From the NCBI GenBank assembly GCA_937996755.1, contig CALKUS010000087.1, positions 1 to 9,209 of the forward strand: 9,209 nt of DNA, in the 5' to 3' direction. A program made the translations under genes and the position numbers. Below the pieces are notes generated by a model. The model made no database searches. It saw only the letters and a program-made list of their open reading frames with translations, and was not told the DNA's origin. Below, piece by piece: positions 1 to 5,554 of this stretch (positions are counted from its first letter, which is position 1; the number at the start of each line of letters is the position of its first letter). The stretch is from an uncultured Pseudomonadota bacterium. Lineage in GTDB: Bacteria > Pseudomonadota > Gammaproteobacteria > Xanthomonadales > Ahniellaceae.

Positions 1-1
1 C

Positions 2-226
2 CTCGTCGCGCCGCAGAACTCCCGCGCCGACGCTCGCCGCGCGGAAGGCGTCGGCACCGTGACGCTCTGCTCGCTGGAGTCGCTGGACGAGATGCCGGCC
101 GACGATATCGAGATCATCGAGGGCGATGAAGAGGGGGTCGTGCGGCGCAACAGCCTCGTCAACCATGCCGTGTTCGGCGTCGGGATGTACGCGACCGCGT
201 GGTTGCTCGCCGCCGCGCCGGGCTGA
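2..226 (+). CDS. 3' end of an unrecognised gene (partial)
   Basis: This reading frame is open from the left edge of the window and stops with TGA at 224-226, giving the last 74 residues of a protein whose start lies outside. The visible part begins LVAPQNSRADARRAEG, continues through an acidic stretch (DEMPADDIEIIEGDEEG) and ends in a hydrophobic segment (HAVFGVGMYATAWLLAAAPG) that could be a membrane helix or a buried strand or helix. I do not recognise the family. The stop lies only 7 bp from the stop of the convergent antiporter gene, with no clear terminator hairpin between them. Codon use matches the neighbours, with G or C dominating third positions, which supports it being coding. Product function is unknown. 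Confidence 0.6.
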   Translation, partial: LVAPQNSRADARRAEGVGTVTLCSLESLDEMPADDIEIIEGDEEGVVRRNSLVNHAVFGVGMYATAWLLAAAPG

Positions 227-233
227 TCGGTCG

Positions 234-1817
234 TCACGACTTCGCGGAGATGGCGCTGAGCTCCTCGAGGTCGAGGTCGCGCTCGAGCTCGTCGAGCGTC
301 TCGTCGTCGATCTCGCCGGCGCGATGCAGGCGGAGCAACTCCTCGCGACCCGCGGCCACGGCAGCCAGCACGACGTCGAAGTGCGCCTGCAGCACGGGCA
401 CGTGCTTCTCGGTGTCTGCAGCGTAGTTGGCGATCGCACGCGCGCGCCGCGTGTACTGGTCGAGCAGCTTGGGATGGATCACGTTGCCGTCGGCGTCGTG
501 CGCGAGCCGTTGCACCACCGCGAGCTGCGCGTGTGCCATCGACGCTTCCGCCTGCGGCATGCTGACGCGCGGCTTCGCACCGTCGGGCTCGCGCAGCCTG
601 GCCCATTCGATCACGCGGCCGAGCGTGGCGCCCTGCGCGAGCAGCGTCGCGAAGATCACCGCGAATGAAGCAACGAGGATGAAGTCGCGCCCGGGGAAGC
701 CCTCGGGCACGCTCAGCGCGAGCGCGAGCGTCACGACGCCGCGCACGCCCGCCCAGCTCAAGACGGTGGCGGCACGCGCCCCGAGCGGCTCGCGGAGCCC
801 GGGCCGCAGCGCGTGCACGACGCGATTGATCGCGTCGGCAGCGAAGATCCAGACGAAGCGCGCCACGGTGAGCGCGAGCAGGATCGCGAAGACCTGCAAC
901 CCGACCCCCGATGCGATTACCGAGAAGCCGCCGTTGCGCTCGAGCACGCCGCGCAGCGAGAGGCCGATCAGGATGAACACGGCGGCTTCCATCAGGAACA
1001 CCATCACGGTCCAGAACGACGTGCCGCGCATGCGCATCGCGGCCGTCAGCACGGTGTGCTGGTGGCGGCTCGCGACGATGCCGGTGGTGACGGCGGCGAT
1101 CACGCCGGACACGTGCACCATTTCGCCGAGCAGGTAGGAAGTCCAGCCCAGCAGCACGGTCGTCGAGATGATGAGGTACTCGTTCTCCAGCCGGCGCACG
1201 AGCAGCACCCACGCCTTGCCGACCACGAAACCGATCACCATGCCGCCGATCGCGAGCACGAAGAACGTGCCGACGGCGCCGGTCGCGCTGAACGCGCCGG
1301 TGACGCCCGCGGCGATCGCGAAGCGGAACAGCACGAGGCCGGTCGCGTCGTTCAGCAGGCTCTCGCCCTCGAGCAGGATGCGCAGCCGGCGCGGCAGCTT
1401 CACGCGCTCGAGCACGGCACGCGCCGAGACCGCGTCGGGCGGCGAGACGATCGCGCCGAGCGCGAAGCAAGCCGGCCACGAAAGCGACGGCACGAGCATG
1501 TGCGAGACCACTGCGACGACGACGCACGTGAACACCACCGCACCCACCGCGAGCGACGTGACGCCGACCAGGTGCCGCCGCAACGGCCCGATCGCGATGC
1601 TCCACGCGCCGTCCATCAGGAGCGGCGGCAGGAAGATCACGAGCACGAGCCCCGGATCGATGCTGATCGTCGGCAGTCCCGGCACGAACGCGAGCGCCGC
1701 GCCGCCCACCAGCAGCCCGACGGACGGCGGCAGCCCCACCTTCTGCGCGAGGTAGTGCAGCGCGATGATCGCCACGAACATTCCGATCACCAGCTCGAAC
1801 AGCTCGGTAGAGCTCAT
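234..1817 (-). CDS. Na+/H+ antiporter, CPA1 family (bacterial NhaP/YjcE-like form)
   Basis: A 527-residue inner-membrane cation/proton exchanger, expected to expel Na+ (or K+) in exchange for protons and so serve pH and salt homeostasis. Residues 1-400 are a run of hydrophobic helices typical of the family. The signature helices are present: AIVSPPDAVSA (about 122-132, with Asp128), GESLLNDATGLV (151-162, with the ion-binding Asn156-Asp157 pair) and WAGVRGVVTLALA (355-367, with Arg359). Residues from about 408 to the end form a charged cytoplasmic tail rich in Glu and Asp (ELERDLDLEEL), as in the longer bacterial CPA1 proteins. The ATG at 1817 is chosen because GAGGCGG lies 6 nt upstream on the minus strand. 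Upstream sits a pair of short repeats that overlaps the likely leader. The exact ion specificity cannot be read from sequence. Confidence 0.95.
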   Translation of the reverse strand: MSSTELFELVIGMFVAIIALHYLAQKVGLPPSVGLLVGGAALAFVPGLPTISIDPGLVLVIFLPPLLMDGAWSIAIGPLRRHLVGVTSLAVGAVVFTCVVVAVVSHMLVPSLSWPACFALGAIVSPPDAVSARAVLERVKLPRRLRILLEGESLLNDATGLVLFRFAIAAGVTGAFSATGAVGTFFVLAIGGMVIGFVVGKAWVLLVRRLENEYLIISTTVLLGWTSYLLGEMVHVSGVIAAVTTGIVASRHQHTVLTAAMRMRGTSFWTVMVFLMEAAVFILIGLSLRGVLERNGGFSVIASGVGLQVFAILLALTVARFVWIFAADAINRVVHALRPGLREPLGARAATVLSWAGVRGVVTLALALSVPEGFPGRDFILVASFAVIFATLLAQGATLGRVIEWARLREPDGAKPRVSMPQAEASMAHAQLAVVQRLAHDADGNVIHPKLLDQYTRRARAIANYAADTEKHVPVLQAHFDVVLAAVAAGREELLRLHRAGEIDDETLDELERDLDLEELSAISAKS

Positions 1818-1837
1818 GCGCGACCGCCTCGCGTACA

Positions 1838-1902
1838 GGAACCGGAGTCAGGGTACGTTTTTCGGTGCGCCCCGGAAACCGGGGCCAGCGTACGTTCTCC
1901 GA
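1838..1902. repeat. Two direct copies of a short hairpin-forming intergenic repeat
   Basis: Two similar segments lie in the same orientation, 36-37 bp apart. The core at 1844-1861 is GGAGTCAGGGTACGTTTT and at 1881-1898 is GGGGCCAGCGTACGTTCT, matching at 14 of 18 positions. Each is preceded by GGAA(A)CC. Each core is bracketed by short complementary arms: ACCG (1841-1844) with CGGT (1863-1866), and CGGGG (1880-1884) with CCCCG (1903-1907). An alternative perfect 7-bp stem with an AAA loop lies at 1869-1885. The form resembles short repeats with a GGGGTCAGAGTACG-like core that I recall from gammaproteobacterial intergenic regions, but this is recall, not a search. The pair lies 21 bp upstream of the antiporter start codon. 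The rest of the 1818-2084 gap shows only the 3' gene's leader. Confidence 0.6.
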
Positions 1903-2046
1903 CCCCGTTCGCGGCGAATTCCGAAGGCACGTCGCGACGATGCCGCTGGCGACCCTGCCCTCCTGCTCGCGACGTCGCCGGAGCCGGTGGCGTCTGCGTG
2001 GCGCTTCCTTTCGGGGCAGGCGCGCCGGGGCAGCCGTCGGCTGCAC

Positions 2047-2052
2047 TAGACT
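2047..2052 (+). promoter_or_regulatory. Possible -10 element for the acidic exported protein
   Basis: TAGACT matches the sigma-70 -10 consensus at 4 of 6 positions and lies 32 nt before the ATG at 2085. The same TAGACTCG string occurs upstream of the carbonic anhydrase gene at a similar distance. No convincing -35 box is seen at the usual spacing. A short inverted repeat, CAGCCG-T-CGGCTG (2031-2043), lies immediately upstream and could be an operator or chance. Weak call. Confidence 0.25.
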
Positions 2053-2084
2053 CGGGACGGGTGTCCAACGAGGGGGAGTGCGAC

Positions 2085-2441
2085 ATGCGCAAGGTGCTGC
2101 TGGGTTGCGTGCTGGCCGCGGCGAGCTTCGCCGCCAATGCGGACGCGGTGTTGTCGTGCGAGGAAGTCGACCAGGTGGGTGAGTCGCTGACCGGGCTCGG
2201 CGTCTATCTCGAAGACGAGAACGGCGAGATCGGTGAGGGCAGCCCGGAAGACGCGGCGCTCGGCGACGTCGTGACCGGGCTGGCCGACATCGCCGAAGCC
2301 GAGGGCGACGAGGACCTCGCGAATGCGAGCCTCGGCATGGCGAACGCGTGGGCCGACAACGACCGCGATGCGTTCACCGATGCGCTGGCCGACGCCGTCG
2401 CGAAGCTCGCGGTGATCTCGGCGCAGGATTGCCCCGAGTGA
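2085..2441 (+). CDS. Small, very acidic exported protein of unknown function
   Basis: A 118-residue protein. Residues 1-21 (MRKVLLGCVLAAASFAANADA) form a Sec signal peptide with an ADA cleavage site, so the product is probably periplasmic or released. The mature part of about 97 residues has about 25 Asp/Glu against only two basic residues, and two cysteines (Cys25 and Cys116) near its two ends that could form a disulphide closing the chain. The C-terminal half (about 59-112) is Ala-rich and looks helical. The start is set by a strong ribosome binding site, GAGGGGGAG at 2070-2078, 6 nt before the ATG. An ATG-led frame extending much further upstream is antisense to the antiporter and is not credible. 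A hairpin follows the stop. I do not recognise the family; the acidity suggests cation binding or a soluble inhibitor or chaperone role, but that is speculation. Confidence 0.85.
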   Translation: MRKVLLGCVLAAASFAANADAVLSCEEVDQVGESLTGLGVYLEDENGEIGEGSPEDAALGDVVTGLADIAEAEGDEDLANASLGMANAWADNDRDAFTDALADAVAKLAVISAQDCPE

Positions 2442-2458
2442 TCCGGGGTTGAACGACG

Positions 2459-2488
2459 CGCTGCACGCGGAGCGTTCCGCGTGCAGCG
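2459..2488. terminator. Perfect 12-bp hairpin between convergent genes (probable bidirectional terminator)
   Basis: CGCTGCACGCGG (2459-2470) and its exact reverse complement (2477-2488) flank a 6-nt loop, AGCGTT. It lies 17 bp after the stop of the plus-strand acidic protein gene and 13 bp after the stop of the minus-strand small exported protein gene, exactly where a shared terminator is expected. There is no strong T-run on either side, so it would be a weak intrinsic terminator or an RNA-end stabiliser. Confidence 0.6.
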
Positions 2489-2501
2489 TTCCGCATCGTG
2501 G

Positions 2502-2771
2502 CTACTGCTGCGATGCTTCCGCCGCCTCGCGTTCCGCTGCTCGCGCCGCCTGCTCGGCGGCGCGCAGCCGACCCATGCTTCCGAATCGGCAGTCGGTGTT
2601 GTCCGCGGGACACCTGTAGTCGCCGTTGAACCGCGGCTCGACCGTCGGCTCCTGGTCGCTCGGCTCCCCGTCGCGATGCGCCCTGGCGCACGCGCACGCC
2701 GTGGTGGTCACGGCGAAACCTGCCAGCGCCAGCAGCGCCACGATCGCAACGATCCGGAAGCGCGAAGACAT
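2502..2771 (-). CDS. Small Cys-containing exported protein of unknown function
   Basis: An 89-residue protein. The N-terminus MSSRFRIVAIVALLALAGFA followed by VTTTACACA is a signal peptide or membrane anchor. Cleavage after an ACA motif is possible, and Cys26 or Cys28 could be lipidated, though the preceding residues are not a clean lipobox. The mature part has a short polar region with two cysteines seven residues apart (Cys54 and Cys61 in YRCPADNTDCRFG). It ends in an Ala/Glu/Arg-rich helix (about 67-87, RLRAAEQAARAAEREAAEA). The ATG at 2771 is chosen because GAGAGGTGG lies 6 nt upstream and the signal peptide starts there; the frame can be read further upstream but that part is Arg-rich and lacks plausible protein features. 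The nearest gene upstream on the same strand ends 98 bp away. Not recognised as a named family. Confidence 0.75.
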   Translation of the reverse strand: MSSRFRIVAIVALLALAGFAVTTTACACARAHRDGEPSDQEPTVEPRFNGDYRCPADNTDCRFGSMGRLRAAEQAARAAEREAAEASQQ

Positions 2772-2869
2772 CGGTGGCCACCTCTCGACGGGTCGGGTCG
2801 AGGGATGGAACGCGCGACGCCGCGAATCGGGGTCGCACCACGATCCGCCCGCGCGACTTGTCGCCAGGC

Positions 2870-3019
2870 TCAGGCGCAGCGCCGCGCGTTCGGCAGGAGC
2901 GTGACGACGGCGATGACGGGCAGCATCGAGACGAAGCTCGATGGTGCGTCCAGCGCGGCGGCGAGGACGGTCGCCGCCGCCCACAGGCCAGCCATCAACA
3001 GGTTGACGCGTTTCGGCAT
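2870..3019 (-). CDS. 49-residue membrane peptide with two predicted helices
   Basis: A very short gene encoding MPKRVNLLMAG followed by hydrophobic segments at about residues 5-22 and 27-42, separated by DAPSS, and ending NARRCA. The positively charged ends suggest both termini are cytoplasmic. The ATG at 3019 is preceded at a good distance by GGAG (6 nt spacing), whereas an ATG 12 codons upstream has a charged start and no clear ribosome binding site. It lies between the S41 peptidase gene and the small exported protein gene, on the same strand, with about 98 bp gaps on both sides. I do not recognise the family, and a gene this short could be spurious; the ribosome binding site and the clean two-helix pattern argue for it. 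Confidence 0.5.
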   Translation of the reverse strand: MPKRVNLLMAGLWAAATVLAAALDAPSSFVSMLPVIAVVTLLPNARRCA

Positions 3020-3058
3020 GACGGGCTCCGGTTGTCTGCGCCCATTGCAGCGCATCGC

Positions 3059-3095
3059 GCGCCGGTTACCCAGTGATGGTTGTCACCATCGGCGC
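3059..3095 (-). terminator. Possible hairpin terminator after the S41 peptidase gene
   Basis: GATGGT (3075-3080) and ACCATC (3085-3090) form a 6-bp stem with a TGTC loop. Outside an internal loop, GCGCC (3059-3063) can pair with GGCGC (3091-3095). It lies about 22 bp past the stop of the minus-strand S41 gene. No T-run follows, so termination is uncertain; it may equally be an operator for the downstream 49-residue gene. Confidence 0.3.
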
Positions 3096-3117
3096 CCGTG
3101 CTGAAGCGCGGCGGCGA

Positions 3118-4158
3118 CTAGCGCTTCGCCAGCTCGAGCGCCCTGTCGAGCGCCTGGTCCGCCGGCACGTCGATGTCCGGCAGGATGCCCGTGCCTTCCC
3201 AGTCCTTGCCCGTGTCGGGATCGTAGGTGCGCCCGACCGGGATGAATGCGGCGAGGCCGGCGCCGATCGGCTCGATGCCGCCGAAGTGGTTCGCGCCCGC
3301 GGTGTGCTCGCCGATGAGCGTCGCGCGGTGCGTGCGCTTCAGCGCGAGCGCGAAGTGTTCGCCGGCGGAGCGCGTGCGCGGCGACGTGAGGAAGAATACT
3401 TTCGCCTTCGCGAGCGTCGCGCCGTCGGCGGCGGGAATCGCGACGTGCTCGCGCACGAGCAGTCCCGGCGTTCCCTGCACGGTGCGCAGGGTCGGCGTGT
3501 CGAGCAGTGCGGGACCGTCGCGCGCGTCGTCGGGCATCGCGACCGCCATGGCGACGAGCACGGTCTCCTGGCCGAACAGGTACGGGAACAGCGCATCCAT
3601 CTCGGCCAGTCCGCCGCCGCGCGCTAGCGCGCGCGTGTCGATGATCACGGCCTTCGCGCTCGCGTAGTCCTTCACGAACGCCGCGATGGCGGCGAGCGAC
3701 GCGGGCTCGCCCGCGAACTGGTTGAAGCGCAGGTAGGCGACGCCGTCGGCGATCCATTTCGGCTCGGCGACGCTCGGCAGGTCGACGTTCGCGAGCGAAG
3801 AAACGCGCGGACCGCCGGGCGCCGGCTTCGCGCCTTTCGCATCGGCGGGCAAGGGACCGCGCACCATGCCCGGCTCGGGCGCGAGGTCCACGCGCAGGTG
3901 TCCGTCGGCCGCGACGGCCTGCAGGTCGGCTGTGACGCGCTGCGCGAGCGCGCGCTTGTCCGCGATGCCGGCGTAGCTTCCGGCCGCAACGTTCTCGCGC
4001 AGCATTCGTGCGTAGCGCCGGCCGGTCGCCGGATCGACGAAGCGCGCCTCCAGCGTGCTCGCGAGGGTCTCGATGGCGGGCGCGTAATCCTCGGCATGCG
4101 CGCGCGGGGCGAATGCAACGAGCGCGAACAGGACGGCGGCGAGCGGTGCATGGCGCAT
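3118..4158 (-). CDS. Exported S41-family serine peptidase (IRBP/tail-specific protease superfamily)
   Basis: A 346-residue protein with a Sec signal peptide at 1-22 (ending PRAHA before EDYAP), so it acts in the periplasm or outside the cell. Residues 24-90 are the helical N-terminal domain common in single-domain S41 hydrolases, including the conserved DGHLRVD motif (85-91). The peptidase fold follows: KAVIIDTRALARGGG (169-183), then FFLTSPRTRSAGEHFALALK (255-274) with Ser264 as the likely nucleophile. It ends with GEHTAGANHFGG (283-294) and the family-typical RTYDPDTGKDWEGTGILPDIDVPADQALDRALELA. No PDZ domain is visible, so it is not a classical CtpA. The more usual IDLRxNxGG motif reads IDTRALARGGG here, which might affect activity. 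ATG at 4158 is supported by GAGGGA 6 nt upstream. The carbonic anhydrase gene lies 92 bp upstream on the same strand. Confidence 0.92.
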   Translation of the reverse strand: MRHAPLAAVLFALVAFAPRAHAEDYAPAIETLASTLEARFVDPATGRRYARMLRENVAAGSYAGIADKRALAQRVTADLQAVAADGHLRVDLAPEPGMVRGPLPADAKGAKPAPGGPRVSSLANVDLPSVAEPKWIADGVAYLRFNQFAGEPASLAAIAAFVKDYASAKAVIIDTRALARGGGLAEMDALFPYLFGQETVLVAMAVAMPDDARDGPALLDTPTLRTVQGTPGLLVREHVAIPAADGATLAKAKVFFLTSPRTRSAGEHFALALKRTHRATLIGEHTAGANHFGGIEPIGAGLAAFIPVGRTYDPDTGKDWEGTGILPDIDVPADQALDRALELAKR

Positions 4159-4166
4159 GGGTGTTC

Positions 4167-4189
4167 CCTCGGCGGACCTCCTGCCGAGG
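4167..4189 (-). promoter_or_regulatory. Hairpin covering the ribosome binding site of the S41 gene
   Basis: On the minus strand, CCTCGGC and GCCGAGG form a perfect 7-bp stem around a 9-nt loop, AGGAGGTCC. The downstream arm contains the GAGG that serves as ribosome binding site for the ATG at 4158, and the loop carries a second, consensus AGGAGG. Folding would hide the near site and expose the distant one. This could modulate translation of the peptidase gene, but no regulatory ligand or mechanism is implied by sequence alone. Confidence 0.35.
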
Positions 4190-4211
4190 ATGCCGCTCGC
4201 GGGGGAAACGT

Positions 4212-4239
4212 CGCGCCGGCCGGAGGTCATGCCGGCGCG
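4212..4239 (-). terminator. Perfect 9-bp hairpin after the carbonic anhydrase gene
   Basis: CGCGCCGGC (4212-4220) and GCCGGCGCG (4231-4239) flank a 10-nt loop, 11 bp beyond the stop of the minus-strand carbonic anhydrase gene. On that strand it is followed by ACGTTTCCC, a short T-run only. It is a likely intrinsic terminator or processing stem, and would partly or fully separate transcription of the carbonic anhydrase from the S41 peptidase. Confidence 0.5.
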
Positions 4240-4250
4240 CGTTCGCAGGA

Positions 4251-4877
4251 TCAGTCGAGGAAGCGCACGTGCCCGGTCGCGAGCTGGACGACGGCGCCGA
4301 CCACCCTGCGGTCGTCGCCGGCGGCGGCGCGCGCCTTCAGCTCCGGCGATTCGACCAGCTGCCGCACCATCGCGCGGACATTCGCCTCGACGCCCGCTTC
4401 GACCTGCGCCTCGGGCGACAGGGAAGTGTCGAGGCCCTCGAGCGACGGCATGAGGTCCCGGAGCAGCAGCGATATGCGGGTCCGATGCGTGCCGCCGTGG
4501 AACTTCTCGTCGATCGCCGCCGCGACCGCACCGCAGCTCTCGTGGCCGAGCACCACGAGCAGCGGCGTGCCGAGGTGCACGCTCGCGTACTGGATCGAGC
4601 CGGCAACCGAAGGGCCGAGCACGTTCCCTGCGACGCGCACGACGAACAGTTGCCCGAACGACGCATCGAACAGCAACTCCGGGGGCACGCGGCTGTCGCT
4701 GCAGCCGAGGATCATCGCGAACGGGTGCTGACCGCGCGCCAGCTCGGCGAGCACTTCCTTCTGCACGGTCGGAAACTTCGCCTGCCCGGCGATGAAGCGC
4801 GCGTTGCCTTCCTTCAGGCGCGCGAGCGCCTGCTCCGACGTCATCGTGGTCCTGGCGTCGCCCTTCGCGTGCGCCAT
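4251..4877 (-). CDS. Beta-class carbonic anhydrase
   Basis: A 208-residue cytoplasmic zinc enzyme that interconverts CO2 and bicarbonate, supplying bicarbonate for carboxylation reactions and buffering pH. The zinc site is intact: Cys59, Asp61 and Arg63 in CSDSRVPPE, and His112 and Cys115 in GHESCGAV. The helical arm TSEQALARLKEGNARF at 13-28 is typical of the prokaryotic beta class, as is the VVRVAGNV segment (79-86). The length is normal and there is no signal peptide. ATG at 4877 is preceded by AGGGGAG at 5 nt; an in-frame ATG at codon 12 has a weaker AGGA upstream and is the alternative start. It is divergent from the gene at 4970, with 92 bp between them, and precedes the S41 peptidase gene on the same strand. 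Confidence 0.96.
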   Translation of the reverse strand: MAHAKGDARTTMTSEQALARLKEGNARFIAGQAKFPTVQKEVLAELARGQHPFAMILGCSDSRVPPELLFDASFGQLFVVRVAGNVLGPSVAGSIQYASVHLGTPLLVVLGHESCGAVAAAIDEKFHGGTHRTRISLLLRDLMPSLEGLDTSLSPEAQVEAGVEANVRAMVRQLVESPELKARAAAGDDRRVVGAVVQLATGHVRFLD

Positions 4878-4904
4878 GGCAGCTCCCCTGTCCCGAACGC
4901 TGCG

Positions 4905-4910
4905 AGTCTA
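4905..4910 (-). promoter_or_regulatory. Possible -10 element for the carbonic anhydrase gene
   Basis: On the minus strand this reads TAGACT, followed by CG, the same octamer seen before the acidic exported protein gene. It lies 27 nt before the ATG. No recognisable -35 box is present at 16-18 bp spacing. Weak call, supported mainly by the recurrence of the string at a similar place. Confidence 0.25.
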
Positions 4911-4969
4911 CGCCGCGCGCCCATCGGCGCCGGTGCCTCCTGGGGCAGCCACGGCGGTATGCTCGCGCC

Positions 4970-5536
4970 ATGAACGCCGCCGCAACGTGCGCCACGCCCG
5001 CGTTCCGCGTCCGCATCGGTCGATCGGCACTCACGGGCGTGCTGCTCGCCGCGATGGCGGCCGCGTGGACGTGGCAGTCGTTGCCCTCGCAGGAGACGCC
5101 GGGCCCGGTGGGACGCGTCGTCGCAGCGCGGAAACCGCCGGCGGTGCTCGTCGAACGCCGGCTGTTCGAACAGCTGCCGCCCGAGTGGAAGCGCGCGGTG
5201 CTCACGACGCCACTGGCAGATGGCGTCAGCCGCCTGGACTTCGCGCGCGCGCTCGCGGCGCTGTACGCGTTCGGCGAATGTGGTCGCGGGAGCACCGACT
5301 GCGCCATCGATGCATTCGCAGCGAGGCAATCCCTCGAAATGGCGCAGATCTACGCGATCGACACGAGCGCGCTCGTCGATCCCGCGAACATCGCGCGCGT
5401 GGAGCGCTCGGATTCGTTCGGGAACCGCGAGGTGGAGCTGTACTACCGGGAGCGCGTGCCGGCCAACGTCTCGGTCATCGTCAGCCTGTATCGCGATCGC
5501 GTGCCGCGCGTGTTCGTCGCCGTCATCATCGACTAG
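4970..5536 (+). CDS. Membrane-anchored protein of unknown function
   Basis: A 188-residue protein. A short Arg-containing N-terminus is followed by one hydrophobic helix at about 19-36 (SALTGVLLAAMAAAWTWQ), predicting an N-in inner-membrane anchor with a periplasmic domain of about 150 residues; an uncleaved or late-cleaved signal is also possible. The periplasmic part includes a helical stretch (RLDFARALAALYAFGECG, 88-105), two cysteines seven residues apart (Cys104 and Cys111) that could pair, and a beta-rich end (VELYYRERVPANVSVIVSLYRD, RVFVAVIID). I do not recognise the family. No good ribosome binding site precedes the ATG at 4970, and a TATGCT string ends 6 nt before it, so a leaderless transcript is possible. 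It shares a 92-bp divergent region with the carbonic anhydrase gene. Confidence 0.75.
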   Translation: MNAAATCATPAFRVRIGRSALTGVLLAAMAAAWTWQSLPSQETPGPVGRVVAARKPPAVLVERRLFEQLPPEWKRAVLTTPLADGVSRLDFARALAALYAFGECGRGSTDCAIDAFAARQSLEMAQIYAIDTSALVDPANIARVERSDSFGNREVELYYRERVPANVSVIVSLYRDRVPRVFVAVIID

Positions 5537-5554
5537 TCGCGCCCGGCGCAATCG

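Noticed and set aside
280..298. Inverted repeat CGCTCGA-GCTCG-TCGAGCG
   Set aside because: It lies inside the antiporter coding region, in codons for a Leu/Glu/Asp-rich tail, and is explained by codon repetition.
813..2084. Upstream extension of the acidic exported protein frame, antisense to the antiporter
   Set aside because: It is His/Arg/Asp-rich shadow sequence. The internal ATG at 2085 has a strong ribosome binding site and begins a proper signal peptide.
4159..5307. Upstream extension of the S41 peptidase frame through the carbonic anhydrase region
   Set aside because: This part overlaps the carbonic anhydrase gene in another frame and is Arg/Ser-rich without domains. The signal peptide starts at 4158 with a ribosome binding site.
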